From: Atopobium sp. BS2
GTDB lineage: Bacteria > Actinomycetota > Coriobacteriia > Coriobacteriales > Atopobiaceae
NCBI RefSeq assembly: GCF_000565075.1
Contig: NZ_JDFG01000028.1
Location: 57,777 to 121,776 of the forward strand
Reading direction: 5' to 3'
DNA: 64,000 bases
Below, piece after piece: positions 43,826 through 52,920 of the stretch (positions within the stretch are counted from its first letter, which is position 1; each line of letters opens with the position of its first letter). The notes under the pieces were generated by a model. It saw only the letters and a list, made by a program, of their open reading frames with translations. It ran no database searches and was not told where the DNA came from. A program made the translations under genes and the position numbers.

Positions 43826-46048
43826 ATGAAGATTATCAAGCGCAATGGCTCAGAGGTCACCTTCGAGGTAGAGAAGATTGTTAACGCAATCGCTAAGGCT
43901 AACGCAGAGGTCCCTGAGGATCAGCGCCTGACTGAGCGTGAGATTCAGTTTGCTTCCCTCAACGTTACCGATGAGTGCGAGAAGGCTGGACACACCGTCA
44001 CCGTCGAGGAGGTCCAGGACCTTGTCGAGGATCAGCTCATGGCTCTTGACCGCTTTGAGGTTGCTCGTAAGTACATCATTTACCGCTACATTCAGAACCA
44101 GAAGCGTCACAAGAACACCACCGATGACAAGATTCTGTCTCTGATTGAGTGCAACAACGAGGAAGTCAAGCAGGAGAACTCCAACAAGAACCCTACCGTT
44201 GTTTCTGTTCAGCGTGACTACATGGCTGGTGAGGTTTCTAAGGACCTCGTTCAGCGTGAGCTCCTTCCAGAGGATATTGTTGCTGCTCACAACGAGGGTC
44301 TCATCCACTTCCACGATTCCGATTACTTTGCACAGCACATGCACAACTGTGACCTCATCAACCTTGATGACATGCTGCAAAACGGCACTGTTATCTCTGG
44401 TACTCTGATTGAGCGTCCACACAGCTTCTCCACTGCATGCAACATTGCAACTCAGATTATTGCTCAGGTAGCATCCTGCCAGTACGGTGGTCAGTCCATC
44501 TCTCTGGCTCACCTTGCTCCTTTTGTTGATGTTTCTCGTAAGAAGATTCGCAAGACCGTTATGGAGGAGATGAACTCCGTCGGTGTTGAGCTCTCTGCTG
44601 AGCAGCTCAACGAGATGGTTGAGAAGCGCCTTCGCGATGAGGTTTCTCGTGGCGTTCAGACCATTCAGTACCAGGTTGTCACCTTGATGACCACCAACGG
44701 TCAGGCTCCTTTCATCACCGTCTTCATGTATCTCAACGAGGCAAAGAATGAGCAGGAGAAGCAGGACCTTGCACTCATCATTGAGGAGATGCTCCGTCAG
44801 CGTTACCAGGGCGTAAAGAACGAGGAGGGTGTCTGGATTACTCCTGCATTCCCTAAGCTCATCTACGTTCTTGAAGAGGACAACGTTTACGAGGATTCCA
44901 AGTACTACTACCTCACTCAGATGGCTGCAAAGTGCACCGCTCGCCGCCTTGTTCCTGACTACATCTCTGAGAAGAAGATGAAGGAGTACAAGCTTTCTAA
45001 GGGCGAGAAGGAAGGCGAGGGCGATACCTTCACCTGCATGGGTTGCCGTTCCTTCCTGACTCCAGACCGTTCTGGTAATGGCTTCAACAACGTTGCTCGC
45101 GCTAAGAACTATGAGCCAAACAAGCCTAAGTACTATGGCCGCTTCAACCAGGGTGTTGTAACTATCAACCTTCCTGACGTTGCTCTTTCTGCTGGTCGCG
45201 ATATGGACAAGTTCTGGAAGATCTTTGATGAGCGTCTTGAGCTTTGCCACCGTGCACTCCGCGCTCGTCACGATCGTCTGAAGGGCACCCTGTCCGATGC
45301 TGCTCCAATCCTTTGGCAGTACGGCGCACTTGCTCGCCTGGACAAAGGTGAGGTTATCGATCCTTTGCTTTACGGCGGATATTCCACTATCTCCCTTGGT
45401 TATGCAGGCCTATACGAGTGCGTTAAGGCTATGACTGGTCACAGCCACACTGACAAAGAGGCAACTCCATTTGCACTCCAGGTTATGCAGCACATGAACG
45501 ATAAGTGCACCGAGTGGAAGGAAGCAGAGGATATCGATTACTCCCTCTACGGAACTCCTCTTGAGTCCACTACCTACAAGTTTGCTAAGGCACTTCAGCG
45601 TCGCTTTGGTGTTATCCCAGGCATCACCGACAAGGGCTACATCACCAACAGCTACCACGTCCACGTCGCAGAAGAGATTGACGCATTCCAGAAGCTTCAG
45701 TTTGAGTCTGAGTTCCAGCGTCTTTCCCCAGGTGGAGCAATCTCTTACGTTGAGGTTCCTAACATGCAGGACAACATCGAGGCTGTTCTCAGCGTCATGC
45801 AGTTCATCTATGACCACATCATGTATGCAGAGCTCAACACCAAGTCTGACTTCTGCCAGGAGTGCGGTTATGACGGTGAGATTCATATTGTCGAGGAGGA
45901 CGGTAAGCTGGTTTGGGAGTGCCCACACTGCGGCAACCGTGACCAGACCAAGATGAATGTTGCTCGTCGTACCTGCGGCTACATTGGTACCCAGTTCTGG
46001 AACCAGGGCCGTACCCAGGAGATCAAGGACCGCGTCCTTCACCTCTAA
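43826..46048 (+). CDS. nrdD: Anaerobic (class III) ribonucleoside-triphosphate reductase
   Basis: Reduces ribonucleotides to deoxyribonucleotides without oxygen using a glycyl radical. ATG at 43826 after CAAGGAG gives 740 residues. An ATP-cone (MKIIKRNGSEVTFEVEKIV, to about 95) supplies allosteric control, the zinc site is CQEC and CPHC, and the radical Gly718 lies in RRTCGYIGTQ. Its activase gene follows after a terminator. Control by NrdR is supported by the boxes upstream. Confidence 0.97.
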   Translation: MKIIKRNGSEVTFEVEKIVNAIAKANAEVPEDQRLTEREIQFASLNVTDECEKAGHTVTVEEVQDLVEDQLMALDRFEVARKYIIYRYIQNQKRHKNTTDDKILSLIECNNEEVKQENSNKNPTVVSVQRDYMAGEVSKDLVQRELLPEDIVAAHNEGLIHFHDSDYFAQHMHNCDLINLDDMLQNGTVISGTLIERPHSFSTACNIATQIIAQVASCQYGGQSISLAHLAPFVDVSRKKIRKTVMEEMNSVGVELSAEQLNEMVEKRLRDEVSRGVQTIQYQVVTLMTTNGQAPFITVFMYLNEAKNEQEKQDLALIIEEMLRQRYQGVKNEEGVWITPAFPKLIYVLEEDNVYEDSKYYYLTQMAAKCTARRLVPDYISEKKMKEYKLSKGEKEGEGDTFTCMGCRSFLTPDRSGNGFNNVARAKNYEPNKPKYYGRFNQGVVTINLPDVALSAGRDMDKFWKIFDERLELCHRALRARHDRLKGTLSDAAPILWQYGALARLDKGEVIDPLLYGGYSTISLGYAGLYECVKAMTGHSHTDKEATPFALQVMQHMNDKCTEWKEAEDIDYSLYGTPLESTTYKFAKALQRRFGVIPGITDKGYITNSYHVHVAEEIDAFQKLQFESEFQRLSPGGAISYVEVPNMQDNIEAVLSVMQFIYDHIMYAELNTKSDFCQECGYDGEIHIVEEDGKLVWECPHCGNRDQTKMNVARRTCGYIGTQFWNQGRTQEIKDRVLHL

Positions 46049-46064
46049 GATTTATGTACTAGAC

Positions 46065-46105
46065 AAACGAGCAGAAGAGCGCCTTGGCCCTTCTGCTCGT
46101 TTTTA
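46065..46105 (+). terminator. Terminator after nrdD
   Basis: AAACGAGCAGAAG and CTTCTGCTCGTTT form a perfect 13-bp stem around a 12-nt loop, followed by TTATT. Lies between nrdD and nrdG, so nrdG is probably made by read-through or from a weak promoter in the 57 bp that follow. Confidence 0.9.
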
Positions 46106-46161
46106 TTATCTCTATCAGGTAACATCCACAATATGTGGAAGTTACCCATCAAAGGTTATGT

Positions 46162-46704
46162 ATGAACTATTCAAACATTAAGTTTTCAGATATTGCAAAT
46201 GGTGTTGGCGTAAGAACAACCCTGTTTGTTTCAGGCTGCCGTCTGCACTGTGAAGGCTGCTTTAATTACGAGGCGTGGGACTTCAAGAGCGGCGGAGAGT
46301 TTACTCCAGAAGTTGAGCAAGAGATTATTGACTCTCTTGCACCTGTCTATATCAACGGTCTTTCCATCCTTGGTGGAGAGCCTTTTGAGCCAGAAAACCA
46401 AGAAGGTCTTGTTGAGTTTATCGAGAAGGTTAGAGCTACCTACCCACAAAAGAGCATTTGGATGTATTCGGGTCACACTTGGGATCAGCTGACCGAGGGA
46501 AAGTGGCACACAGAGTACACTGACCGCATTCTGTCTTATATTGATGTTCTCGTAGACGGTCCATGGGTTCAGAGTCTCCACGATATTACCTTGCGTTTTA
46601 GAGGCTCTTCCAATCAGCGTCTTATTGATGTTCCTAAAACACTGGCTTCAGGAGAGGTTACCCTTTGGTCCGATGGGCCAATGCTAAGCTCTCGAGAGAT
46701 GTAA
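46162..46704 (+). CDS. nrdG: Anaerobic ribonucleotide reductase activating protein (radical SAM)
   Basis: Installs the glycyl radical in NrdD using S-adenosylmethionine and a 4Fe-4S cluster. The cluster motif is CRLHCEGC and the GGEP SAM motif is ILGGEPFEPEN. ATG at 46162 with AAAGG upstream gives 180 residues starting MNYSNIKFSDIANGVGVRTT; a GTG at 46135 is an alternative. Follows nrdD. Confidence 0.95.
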   Translation: MNYSNIKFSDIANGVGVRTTLFVSGCRLHCEGCFNYEAWDFKSGGEFTPEVEQEIIDSLAPVYINGLSILGGEPFEPENQEGLVEFIEKVRATYPQKSIWMYSGHTWDQLTEGKWHTEYTDRILSYIDVLVDGPWVQSLHDITLRFRGSSNQRLIDVPKTLASGEVTLWSDGPMLSSREM

Positions 46705-46722
46705 AAGCTGCTTATCGCATTC

Positions 46723-46750
46723 AAAAAGCCCGCGTCTGCGGGCTTTTTGT
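46723..46750 (+). terminator. Terminator between convergent nrdG and the EamA gene
   Basis: AAAAAGCCCGC and GCGGGCTTTTT pair around GTCT. The A-run before and the T-run after make it able to serve both converging genes. Confidence 0.9.
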
Positions 46751-46775
46751 TTAGGGTCGTGTTGTATAGAGAGCT

Positions 46776-47723
46776 TTAGTTTTCTGAAGAAGTTTGGGGC
46801 TCTGCGGGTTTCTCGCCAAGCTCGCTGATAAAGATAGCAACAAAGATAACAATGAAGCCCAGGAAAATTGTAGGGGTAATAACTTCGGCAAGGAAGATCA
46901 CGCCAAAAACTGCTGCAAAAATACTGTCCAGAGAAATTATTAGTGAGGCCTGAACAGGAGTAACTGACTTCTGTGCGCGGTTCTGCAAAACACCAGTCAG
47001 TGCGGTTGCAATAAGAGTGATGTAGGCGAGGGCAACCCAGGCATTTATGGGCAGTGCCGCAAAATTGGGAACCGTTTCAAAGCAAAGCGCGTAGGCAAGG
47101 CAGGGAAGGGCGCTCACGCCAAGCTGCACCACCGTAAGTGTGATGATGTCGTATTTGTGAGTAAGCTCGGCAGTAAGCACAAAAACGAAGGCAAAAATAA
47201 TGGCTGAGAGCAATGTCATCTGCTCGCCCAAGCCAAACGAGAACGAAAAATCAGTGCCCAGTGAGATAAGACCAATGCCAGCTACGCATAAAAAGGCTGC
47301 AAAGATACTGGTTCCATGAGGTTTTTTCTTTGCAATGAGCCAGTTTACAAACGGAATCATCGCGCAATAAATTGATGCAATAAAAGCAGCTTTACCTGCA
47401 GTGGTATAAGCAAGAGCTCCATTTTGGAACAGAAATCCTAGACCGTTAAGAACGCCTAAGAGCACGCCGTATTTGATATGTGTGACATTCAAGTGTTCTT
47501 TAAGTTTTTTTCTAAAGATGATGGCAACAATACCTACGGCAAAGACAAAACGTAAGGTCATAAGCCAAGCTGCCGAGATATAACTAATTGCATCTTTGAT
47601 AACGACAAATGACCCGCCCCAGATAAGTGCGCAGATAAGAAGAGCAAACTTCCATACAAGCGTAGAAGAAGTATCTAGTGTGAGTCCGGAAGAGTTTCTA
47701 GTAGAAAGATCTGATGATGCCAC
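46776..47723 (-). CDS. EamA-family (DMT) membrane transporter
   Basis: A 315-residue protein with ten predicted membrane helices in two EamA halves, each of five. The first half starts FALLICALIWGGSFVVIKDA and includes GLGFLFQNGALAYTTAGKAA; the second ends ALTGVLQNRAQKSVTPVQAS and a short charged tail. Likely exports a metabolite; the substrate is unknown. The GTG start is constrained by a stop two codons upstream and has only a weak ribosome site. Confidence 0.85.
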   Translation of the reverse strand: MASSDLSTRNSSGLTLDTSSTLVWKFALLICALIWGGSFVVIKDAISYISAAWLMTLRFVFAVGIVAIIFRKKLKEHLNVTHIKYGVLLGVLNGLGFLFQNGALAYTTAGKAAFIASIYCAMIPFVNWLIAKKKPHGTSIFAAFLCVAGIGLISLGTDFSFSFGLGEQMTLLSAIIFAFVFVLTAELTHKYDIITLTVVQLGVSALPCLAYALCFETVPNFAALPINAWVALAYITLIATALTGVLQNRAQKSVTPVQASLIISLDSIFAAVFGVIFLAEVITPTIFLGFIVIFVAIFISELGEKPAEPQTSSEN

Positions 47724-47924
47724 GCGCTATCCATTCCCATCGAAGGTAAAAGTTAAGGTATAGGTAGTGATTTGAGAAAATCAAACGCGTGCAAGTATAC
47801 GTGATTTTGCACTTGAAGCGCCCCACAAGCAGCATAAAAATGAGATTAGAAGTATACTCACATCTGCAAGAAAAATAAGTGTGTGCGTTTGTTATATGCA
47901 AGAAGATATTTCAAGGAGACTCGT

Positions 47925-48809
47925 ATGTCCAACTACGTTCTGACCTGTTGCTCTACGGCCGATGTAAGTGAGAAGTACCTTCAGTCACGTGATGTGAAAT
48001 ACGTATATTTCAACTACGAGCTTGATGGTGTCCAGTGCAAGGATGACTTTGGTCGCACTAATGCACCAGCTGACCTCTATAAAAAGATGCTTGCAGGCGC
48101 TGAGTGCCGTACTTCACAGGTATCAATTGGTGAGTACATGGCCTTCTGGCGTCCTTTCCTTGAGGAGGGCAAAGACGTTCTTCATGTTTCGTTGAGTTCT
48201 GGCGTTTCTGGAACGTATGAGTCTGCTTGCCAGGCAAAGGTAGAAATTGAGCAGGAGTTTCCTGACAGAAAGATTGAGGTTGTCGATTCTCTTCAGGCAT
48301 CTTCTGGCTATGGTTTGCTGGTAGACGGTCTTGCCGATAAGCGCGATGAGGGTCTGTCTTTTGACGAGGCGGTAGCATGGGCTAAAGAGGCTCGTCACCG
48401 TGTGTATGGATGGTTCTTCTCAACAGATCTGACCTTCTTTGTTCGTGGTGGTCGCATTTCTAAGACAGCTGGCCTGCTTGGCGGCATGCTTAACATTTGT
48501 CCTGTTATGGATATTGAGGCTGACGGTTCTTTGGCCGTTAAAGAGAAGGCACGTGGCAAAAAGAAGGCAATTGCTCGCGTTGTTGAGATTATGACTCAAA
48601 CCGCTGAGCAGGGAAATGCTTACGCGCGTAAGGTGTTTATCTCTAACTCCGAGTGTGCTTCTGATGCTCAGGCTGTTAAAGAGCTTATTAAAGAGAAGCT
48701 TCCTCAGACAGGCGATATCAACATCTTTACTATTGGTGCAACAATTGGCGTTCATACTGGTCCTGGAACTGTTGCAACGTTCTGGTGGGGAGAAGAGCCT
48801 CGCGCTTAA
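47925..48809 (+). CDS. DegV-family fatty-acid-binding protein
   Basis: DegV/FakB proteins hold a fatty acid for phosphorylation by FakA. ATG at 47925 after CAAGGAGAC gives 294 residues with CCSTADVSEKYL, SLSSGVSGTYESA, VDSLQASSGYGLLV and FFVRGGRISKTAGLLG, the usual ligand-cavity blocks. The frame is open to 47883. The kinase subunit is not adjacent. An alcohol dehydrogenase gene follows after 35 bp. Confidence 0.92.
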   Translation: MSNYVLTCCSTADVSEKYLQSRDVKYVYFNYELDGVQCKDDFGRTNAPADLYKKMLAGAECRTSQVSIGEYMAFWRPFLEEGKDVLHVSLSSGVSGTYESACQAKVEIEQEFPDRKIEVVDSLQASSGYGLLVDGLADKRDEGLSFDEAVAWAKEARHRVYGWFFSTDLTFFVRGGRISKTAGLLGGMLNICPVMDIEADGSLAVKEKARGKKKAIARVVEIMTQTAEQGNAYARKVFISNSECASDAQAVKELIKEKLPQTGDINIFTIGATIGVHTGPGTVATFWWGEEPRA

Positions 48810-48844
48810 GATGTTGCTCGAGTAGGTAAGAAAGGTCTTTAGTT

Positions 48845-50038
48845 ATGGTTAATTTTGAGTACGTTGTACCTACTCAGGTGGTTTTTGGAAAAGATACTCA
48901 GCTTCGTGCGGCAGAGCTTGTCTCTGCTCACGGAGGCAGCAAGGTGCTAGTGCATTTTGGTGGCAATCATGTGGTAAAGAGCGGCTTGCTTGACCAGATT
49001 CACCAGCTTTTAAGCGATGCCGGAATTACTTATGTTGACTGTGGTGGAGTTGTTCCTAACCCTCGTTTAGAGCTTGCAGAAGAAGCTGTAGAGCTGGGTA
49101 AACGCGAGGGTGTTGACTTCATTTTGGCTATCGGTGGCGGATCTGTCATGGATTCTGCTAAAGCTATTGCATACGGCTTAGCCAATGATGTTTCTCTTGA
49201 AGACCTCTATTTGCATAAGGTCAGTGTTTCAAAGGCGGCTCCTATTGGTGTCATTTCTACTATCGCAGGAACTGGCTCTGAGACCTCAGATTCTTCTGTC
49301 ATGAACATTACGCTGGCCGATGGTCGTGTGCTTAAACGTTCTTATCACCATCAGAGCGGTCGTCCTTGCTTTGCCATCATGAATCCAGAGCTCACTTATT
49401 CTGTAAGCGCTTATCAGACGGCGTCAACGGGCGCAGATATCATGATGCACACCATGGAGCGCTACTTTACGCTCGAGAAGGACGTGGCGCTCACTGACGA
49501 GCTGGCTGAGGGACTCTTGCGTACCGTAAAAGAAGCTGTTCTGGTTGCTGTCAAAGAGCCAGAGAACTACGCTGCACGAGCAGATTTGCTCTGGGCCTCG
49601 TCGCTTTCTCACTGCGGACTTACCGGTACTGGTCGCGTAAGCGATTTTGCCTCTCATGCAATTGAGCATGAGCTCAGCGCAAAGTATGACGTCGCTCACG
49701 GTGCTGGACTCACAGCTATTTGGGCAAGCTGGGCTCGCTACGTTATGGACCAAGATCCAGAGCGCTTTGCGCAGTTTGCCGTCAATGTTTTTGGAGTTCA
49801 AAACAATTTCCATAATCCTGTCGCTACAGGCCTTGCAGGAATTGAAGCTTGGAACCAGTGGTGTCATGCAATTGGTATGCCAACCTCCCTTGCTGAGCTT
49901 GGAGTTGCCCCTTCTGAAGAGGATATTCTTCAGATGGCTGAGGGCACTATTGACGCTCGCGGTGGAGACCATGCAGGCAACTTTATGCAACTTAAAACAG
50001 CAGATGTTCAGCAGATTCTGAGGATGGCTCTAAAGTAA
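48845..50038 (+). CDS. Iron-dependent alcohol dehydrogenase, butanol dehydrogenase type
   Basis: A 397-residue group III alcohol dehydrogenase. NAD(P)-binding AIGGGSVMDSAKAIAYG, then the metal ligands in GADIMMHTMERY, ASHAIEHELSA and AHGAGL. Closest in pattern to BdhA/YqhD enzymes that reduce aldehydes, often with NADPH. In an anaerobe it would dispose of fermentation aldehydes. Substrate range is not readable from sequence. Confidence 0.92.
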   Translation: MVNFEYVVPTQVVFGKDTQLRAAELVSAHGGSKVLVHFGGNHVVKSGLLDQIHQLLSDAGITYVDCGGVVPNPRLELAEEAVELGKREGVDFILAIGGGSVMDSAKAIAYGLANDVSLEDLYLHKVSVSKAAPIGVISTIAGTGSETSDSSVMNITLADGRVLKRSYHHQSGRPCFAIMNPELTYSVSAYQTASTGADIMMHTMERYFTLEKDVALTDELAEGLLRTVKEAVLVAVKEPENYAARADLLWASSLSHCGLTGTGRVSDFASHAIEHELSAKYDVAHGAGLTAIWASWARYVMDQDPERFAQFAVNVFGVQNNFHNPVATGLAGIEAWNQWCHAIGMPTSLAELGVAPSEEDILQMAEGTIDARGGDHAGNFMQLKTADVQQILRMALK

Positions 50039-50131
50039 AGTTTTTCAAGGCAAATTTTGTTTCATTGCGGGTATTATTACTACATACGAAGTTACTGAGC
50101 CACAAAGCTCAAACATACGGAAGGAAGATTC

Positions 50132-50590
50132 ATGAGCGGTTTTGTTAAGGCAGACAATGTTTTTGTAAACCAGAACGCAGCGAGCCGTAATGATGTCCTG
50201 CGTTTTATTGCCGATAAATCATTGGAAGCTGGCGTAACTGACGATGCAGACGCTGTTTACAATGCTTTTTTGGCTCGTGAGGAAATGGGCGAGACCGGCA
50301 TGACTGACGGTTTTGCAGTTCCACACGCAAAAGATGCTGCTATCAAGGACGCAGCTGTCTTTGTCTTCAAGAACAGCACCCCTCTTGAGTGGCCTTCTTT
50401 TGACGAGAAGCCCGTTGATGTAGCTATTGCTCTGCTTGTTCCAGACGGAGAGGCTGGCACCACTCACATCAAGCTTCTTTCTAAGACCGCTGTTCTTCTG
50501 ATGAGAGATGAGTTTAAGTCTCTACTTCGTGGCTCTAATGATCAGGAAGCTATCGCTCAGGCTATTAACGAGGGCATTAACGAGGAGTAG
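50132..50590 (+). CDS. PTS EIIA component, fructose/mannitol type, orphan
   Basis: A 152-residue phosphocarrier domain. The phosphorylated histidine is His65 in TDGFAVPHAKDAAI. ATG follows GGAAGGAAG. No EIIB, EIIC, HPr or sugar kinase is nearby, so it may serve a distant transporter or be regulatory like EIIA-Ntr. A GGTTTCTCGCCAGG word follows its stop. Confidence 0.9.
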   Translation: MSGFVKADNVFVNQNAASRNDVLRFIADKSLEAGVTDDADAVYNAFLAREEMGETGMTDGFAVPHAKDAAIKDAAVFVFKNSTPLEWPSFDEKPVDVAIALLVPDGEAGTTHIKLLSKTAVLLMRDEFKSLLRGSNDQEAIAQAINEGINEE

Positions 50591-50657
50591 GGTTTCTCGC
50601 CAGGCTATAGGGGGCTTGACGGGTACTTTCTGTAACAATTTAACTGGGTAAAATTTT

Positions 50658-50691
50658 GGACACTCAAGCACAAACTTGAGTGTCCATTTTT
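50658..50691 (+). terminator. Terminator after the EIIA gene
   Basis: GGACACTCAAG and CTTGAGTGTCC form a perfect 11-bp stem around CACAAA, followed by ATTTTTG. Confidence 0.88.
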
Positions 50692-50718
50692 GTGTAAAAA
50701 GGCGTACACTTGTACTAG
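50690..50718 (+). promoter_or_regulatory. Promoter with candidate SOS box before the DJ-1/polymerase operon
   Basis: TTGTGT (50690-50695) and TACTAG (50713-50718) are 17 bp apart. Overlapping the spacer and -10 is CGTACACTTGTACT (50703-50716), which resembles the Gram-positive LexA box CGAAC-N4-GTTCG in ten of thirteen defined positions. The downstream translesion polymerase makes SOS control plausible; this is inference. Confidence 0.4.
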
Positions 50719-50740
50719 TTTTAGTCGAGAAGGGAGTCAG

Positions 50741-51313
50741 ATGTTTACACCATGTACTGACAAGCGCGTTGCTGTCTTTTTTGCTGATGGTTGTGAAGAG
50801 ATTGAGGGACTGAGCGTTGTTGACGTCCTGTATCGTGCAGGTATTCCCTGTGACAAAGTGTCTATATCTGATTCTTTGAGCGTGACTTCTTCTCACCAGG
50901 TTACCTTTTTAACAGACAAGCTGCTCAGTCAGGTCTCGTTTGATGATTACAGCATGTTGGTGCTTCCTGGTGGTCTTCCCGGAACCACTAATCTTGAGGC
51001 TTGTGAGCCACTTATGCAGGCAGTTGATGCGTTTGCAGCAGATGGACGTGCACTTGCCGCAATTTGTGCCGCTCCTTCTATTTATGCAAAGCGCGGATTG
51101 CTTACGGGTAAGAAGGCCACTTCCAACCCAGGTTTCCAGCATTTTCTCTCAGAGAATGGCGCCAATCTTTCGCAAGATGCGGTTTGTGTTGATGGTTCTT
51201 TCATTACCAGCCAAGGTGCAGGAACCGCTCTTAAGTTTGGCCTAGAGATTGTCCGTTATCTTGTAGGTAATGACGTGGCAGAAAAAGTTTCTCAAGGTAT
51301 TGTGCTTATCTAA
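50741..51313 (+). CDS. DJ-1/PfpI-family protein
   Basis: A 190-residue member of the DJ-1/ThiJ group. The nucleophile is Cys109 in AAICAAPSIYAKRGLLTG with the conserved Glu in ADGCEEIEGLS. Relatives act as glyoxalases, deglycases or stress chaperones. ATG at 50741 after GAAGGGAG; the frame is open to 50690. The next gene starts 4 bp after its stop, so it is co-transcribed with a Y-family polymerase, which suggests a stress or damage role. Confidence 0.9.
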   Translation: MFTPCTDKRVAVFFADGCEEIEGLSVVDVLYRAGIPCDKVSISDSLSVTSSHQVTFLTDKLLSQVSFDDYSMLVLPGGLPGTTNLEACEPLMQAVDAFAADGRALAAICAAPSIYAKRGLLTGKKATSNPGFQHFLSENGANLSQDAVCVDGSFITSQGAGTALKFGLEIVRYLVGNDVAEKVSQGIVLI

Positions 51314-51316
51314 GCC

Positions 51317-52660
51317 ATGACACCTTCTCAAAAACAGTACCTGGTTATTGATTTAAAGAGTTTCTACGCATCGGTTGAGTGTGTTGAGCGGGGCCTTGAT
51401 CCCATGAAGGCCAAGCTTGTTGTGGCAGATCTTACCAGGACAGAAAAGACAATTTGTTTGGCGGTTTCACCGGCGCTTCGTGCGTTGGGTGTTCCTGGAC
51501 GTTGTCGCGTTTTTGAGATTCCCAAAAATCTTACGTACGAGGTGGCTTCTCCCCGCATGGCTTTGTATGTGGAGCGCTCTGCAGACGTTTATTCGGTGTA
51601 CCTCAAATACATTGCCCCAGAAGACATCCACGTTTACTCCATTGACGAGGCATTTATTGATGTAACACCGTACTTATCGCTTTACGGATGCACAGCAAGA
51701 GAGCTAGGCGAGAAGATCCGTGCAGACGTAGCAAAAACCACTGGTATCCCTGCTACGTGTGGTTTGGGCCCAAATTTGTATCTGGCAAAAATTGCGCTTG
51801 ATATTACGGCAAAGCACAGCCCAAATTTCTTTGGTGAGCTTGATGAAGAGTCATACAAACTTAAACTTTGGAACCATAAACCTTTGACTGATTTTTGGCA
51901 TATTGGTGCTGGTATTCAAAAGCGTCTTGCGGCAATGAATATTCACACCATGGGACAGCTTGCCATGGCTCCTACAGAACCTCTATATAAAGAATTTGGC
52001 GTTGATGCAGAAATCCTTATTGATCATGCATGGGGCATTGAGCCAACTACCATTGCAGACATTAAGTCCTATAAGTCTCAAAGCCATTCAGTTTCAACAG
52101 CACAGGTCTTTGATCACAACAGGGATACAGAAGGTGCACGCCTCATCTTTAAAGAGATGGTCGAGGCGTTGACGCTTGAGCTTGTAACGCAAAAGCTGGT
52201 CTGCTCTTCTATTGGTATCTATATTGGCTACTCGGCAACAGAGAGCCAGATGGAAGAGCTGAGGCAAACCGGAGATTATAGAAACTGGAGAAGACATATT
52301 CCCTCCAGCAGTGGTACTAGGAAACTCTCTTACCCTACTAACTCTAGAGATGAGCTTATGGCAGAGGTTTTGTCTTTCTTTGACGAGCGAGTAATACCTT
52401 CAGAAAGCGTGCATCGCGTTGGCCTTACCTTTGGAAACACTCAAGAAGAAACGGGATCGGGTATTCAGACGTCGCTTTTCCAGGACACTACCGTTTTAGA
52501 GAAAGAACGCCAGCGCCAAGATACCATCAACGCCATAAAGAAGAAGTTTGGAAAGAACTCTTTGCTCAAAGCTATGGACTTGCTTCCCGAAGCAACTGCT
52601 CGACAGAGAAATGCTCAGATTGGAGGACACCGTAGTGGAGAAGAAACCAATGAAGCCTAG
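51317..52660 (+). CDS. Y-family DNA polymerase, UvrX/UmuC-like
   Basis: An error-prone polymerase for damaged DNA. The 447 residues have the catalytic Asp12 in VIDLKSFYASVECVER and D110/E111 in YSIDEAFIDV. The thumb and little-finger regions follow, and the C-terminus (QTSLFQD) is like UvrX/UmuC proteins of Gram-positives rather than DinB. It is co-transcribed with the DJ-1 gene and overlaps a YolD-like gene, the usual partner of UvrX. Confidence 0.93.
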   Translation: MTPSQKQYLVIDLKSFYASVECVERGLDPMKAKLVVADLTRTEKTICLAVSPALRALGVPGRCRVFEIPKNLTYEVASPRMALYVERSADVYSVYLKYIAPEDIHVYSIDEAFIDVTPYLSLYGCTARELGEKIRADVAKTTGIPATCGLGPNLYLAKIALDITAKHSPNFFGELDEESYKLKLWNHKPLTDFWHIGAGIQKRLAAMNIHTMGQLAMAPTEPLYKEFGVDAEILIDHAWGIEPTTIADIKSYKSQSHSVSTAQVFDHNRDTEGARLIFKEMVEALTLELVTQKLVCSSIGIYIGYSATESQMEELRQTGDYRNWRRHIPSSSGTRKLSYPTNSRDELMAEVLSFFDERVIPSESVHRVGLTFGNTQEETGSGIQTSLFQDTTVLEKERQRQDTINAIKKKFGKNSLLKAMDLLPEATARQRNAQIGGHRSGEETNEA

Positions 52661-52871
52661 ACAGGATTTCTCGCCAGCGGAAGATGGTGCAAAAGAGGAG
52701 GCGTTTGCATCGCAGATGCACTACGGACACCCCCGCATGTCACGAGCAAACAGAGCAAAAATATTCATGCCTTTTGATGCATTGAAGGGTTTAAGAGAGG
52801 CTTTAGCAGAAAGAGAACAAGAAGCTCAAGACCATATAAAAGACTTTCATGACTTACCACACTGGTCATAG
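52635..52871 (+). CDS. YolD-like small protein
   Basis: A 78-residue protein. GTG at 52635 lies 7 nt after TGGAGGA and overlaps the polymerase gene by 26 bp; ATG at 52650 is an alternative. The segment RMSRANRAKIFMPFDALKGL followed by REALAERE matches the YolD pattern of a basic start then a (W/F)xPF-x-AL-x-GL-x-EAL helix. YolD proteins pair with Y-family polymerases; their function is not established. No domain beyond this is visible. Confidence 0.7.
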   Translation: MEKKPMKPRQDFSPAEDGAKEEAFASQMHYGHPRMSRANRAKIFMPFDALKGLREALAEREQEAQDHIKDFHDLPHWS

Positions 52872-52920
52872 GTTTATACGATAAAATAGACAGGTCGTAT
52901 AAAGAAATCGAGGAGGTTTC

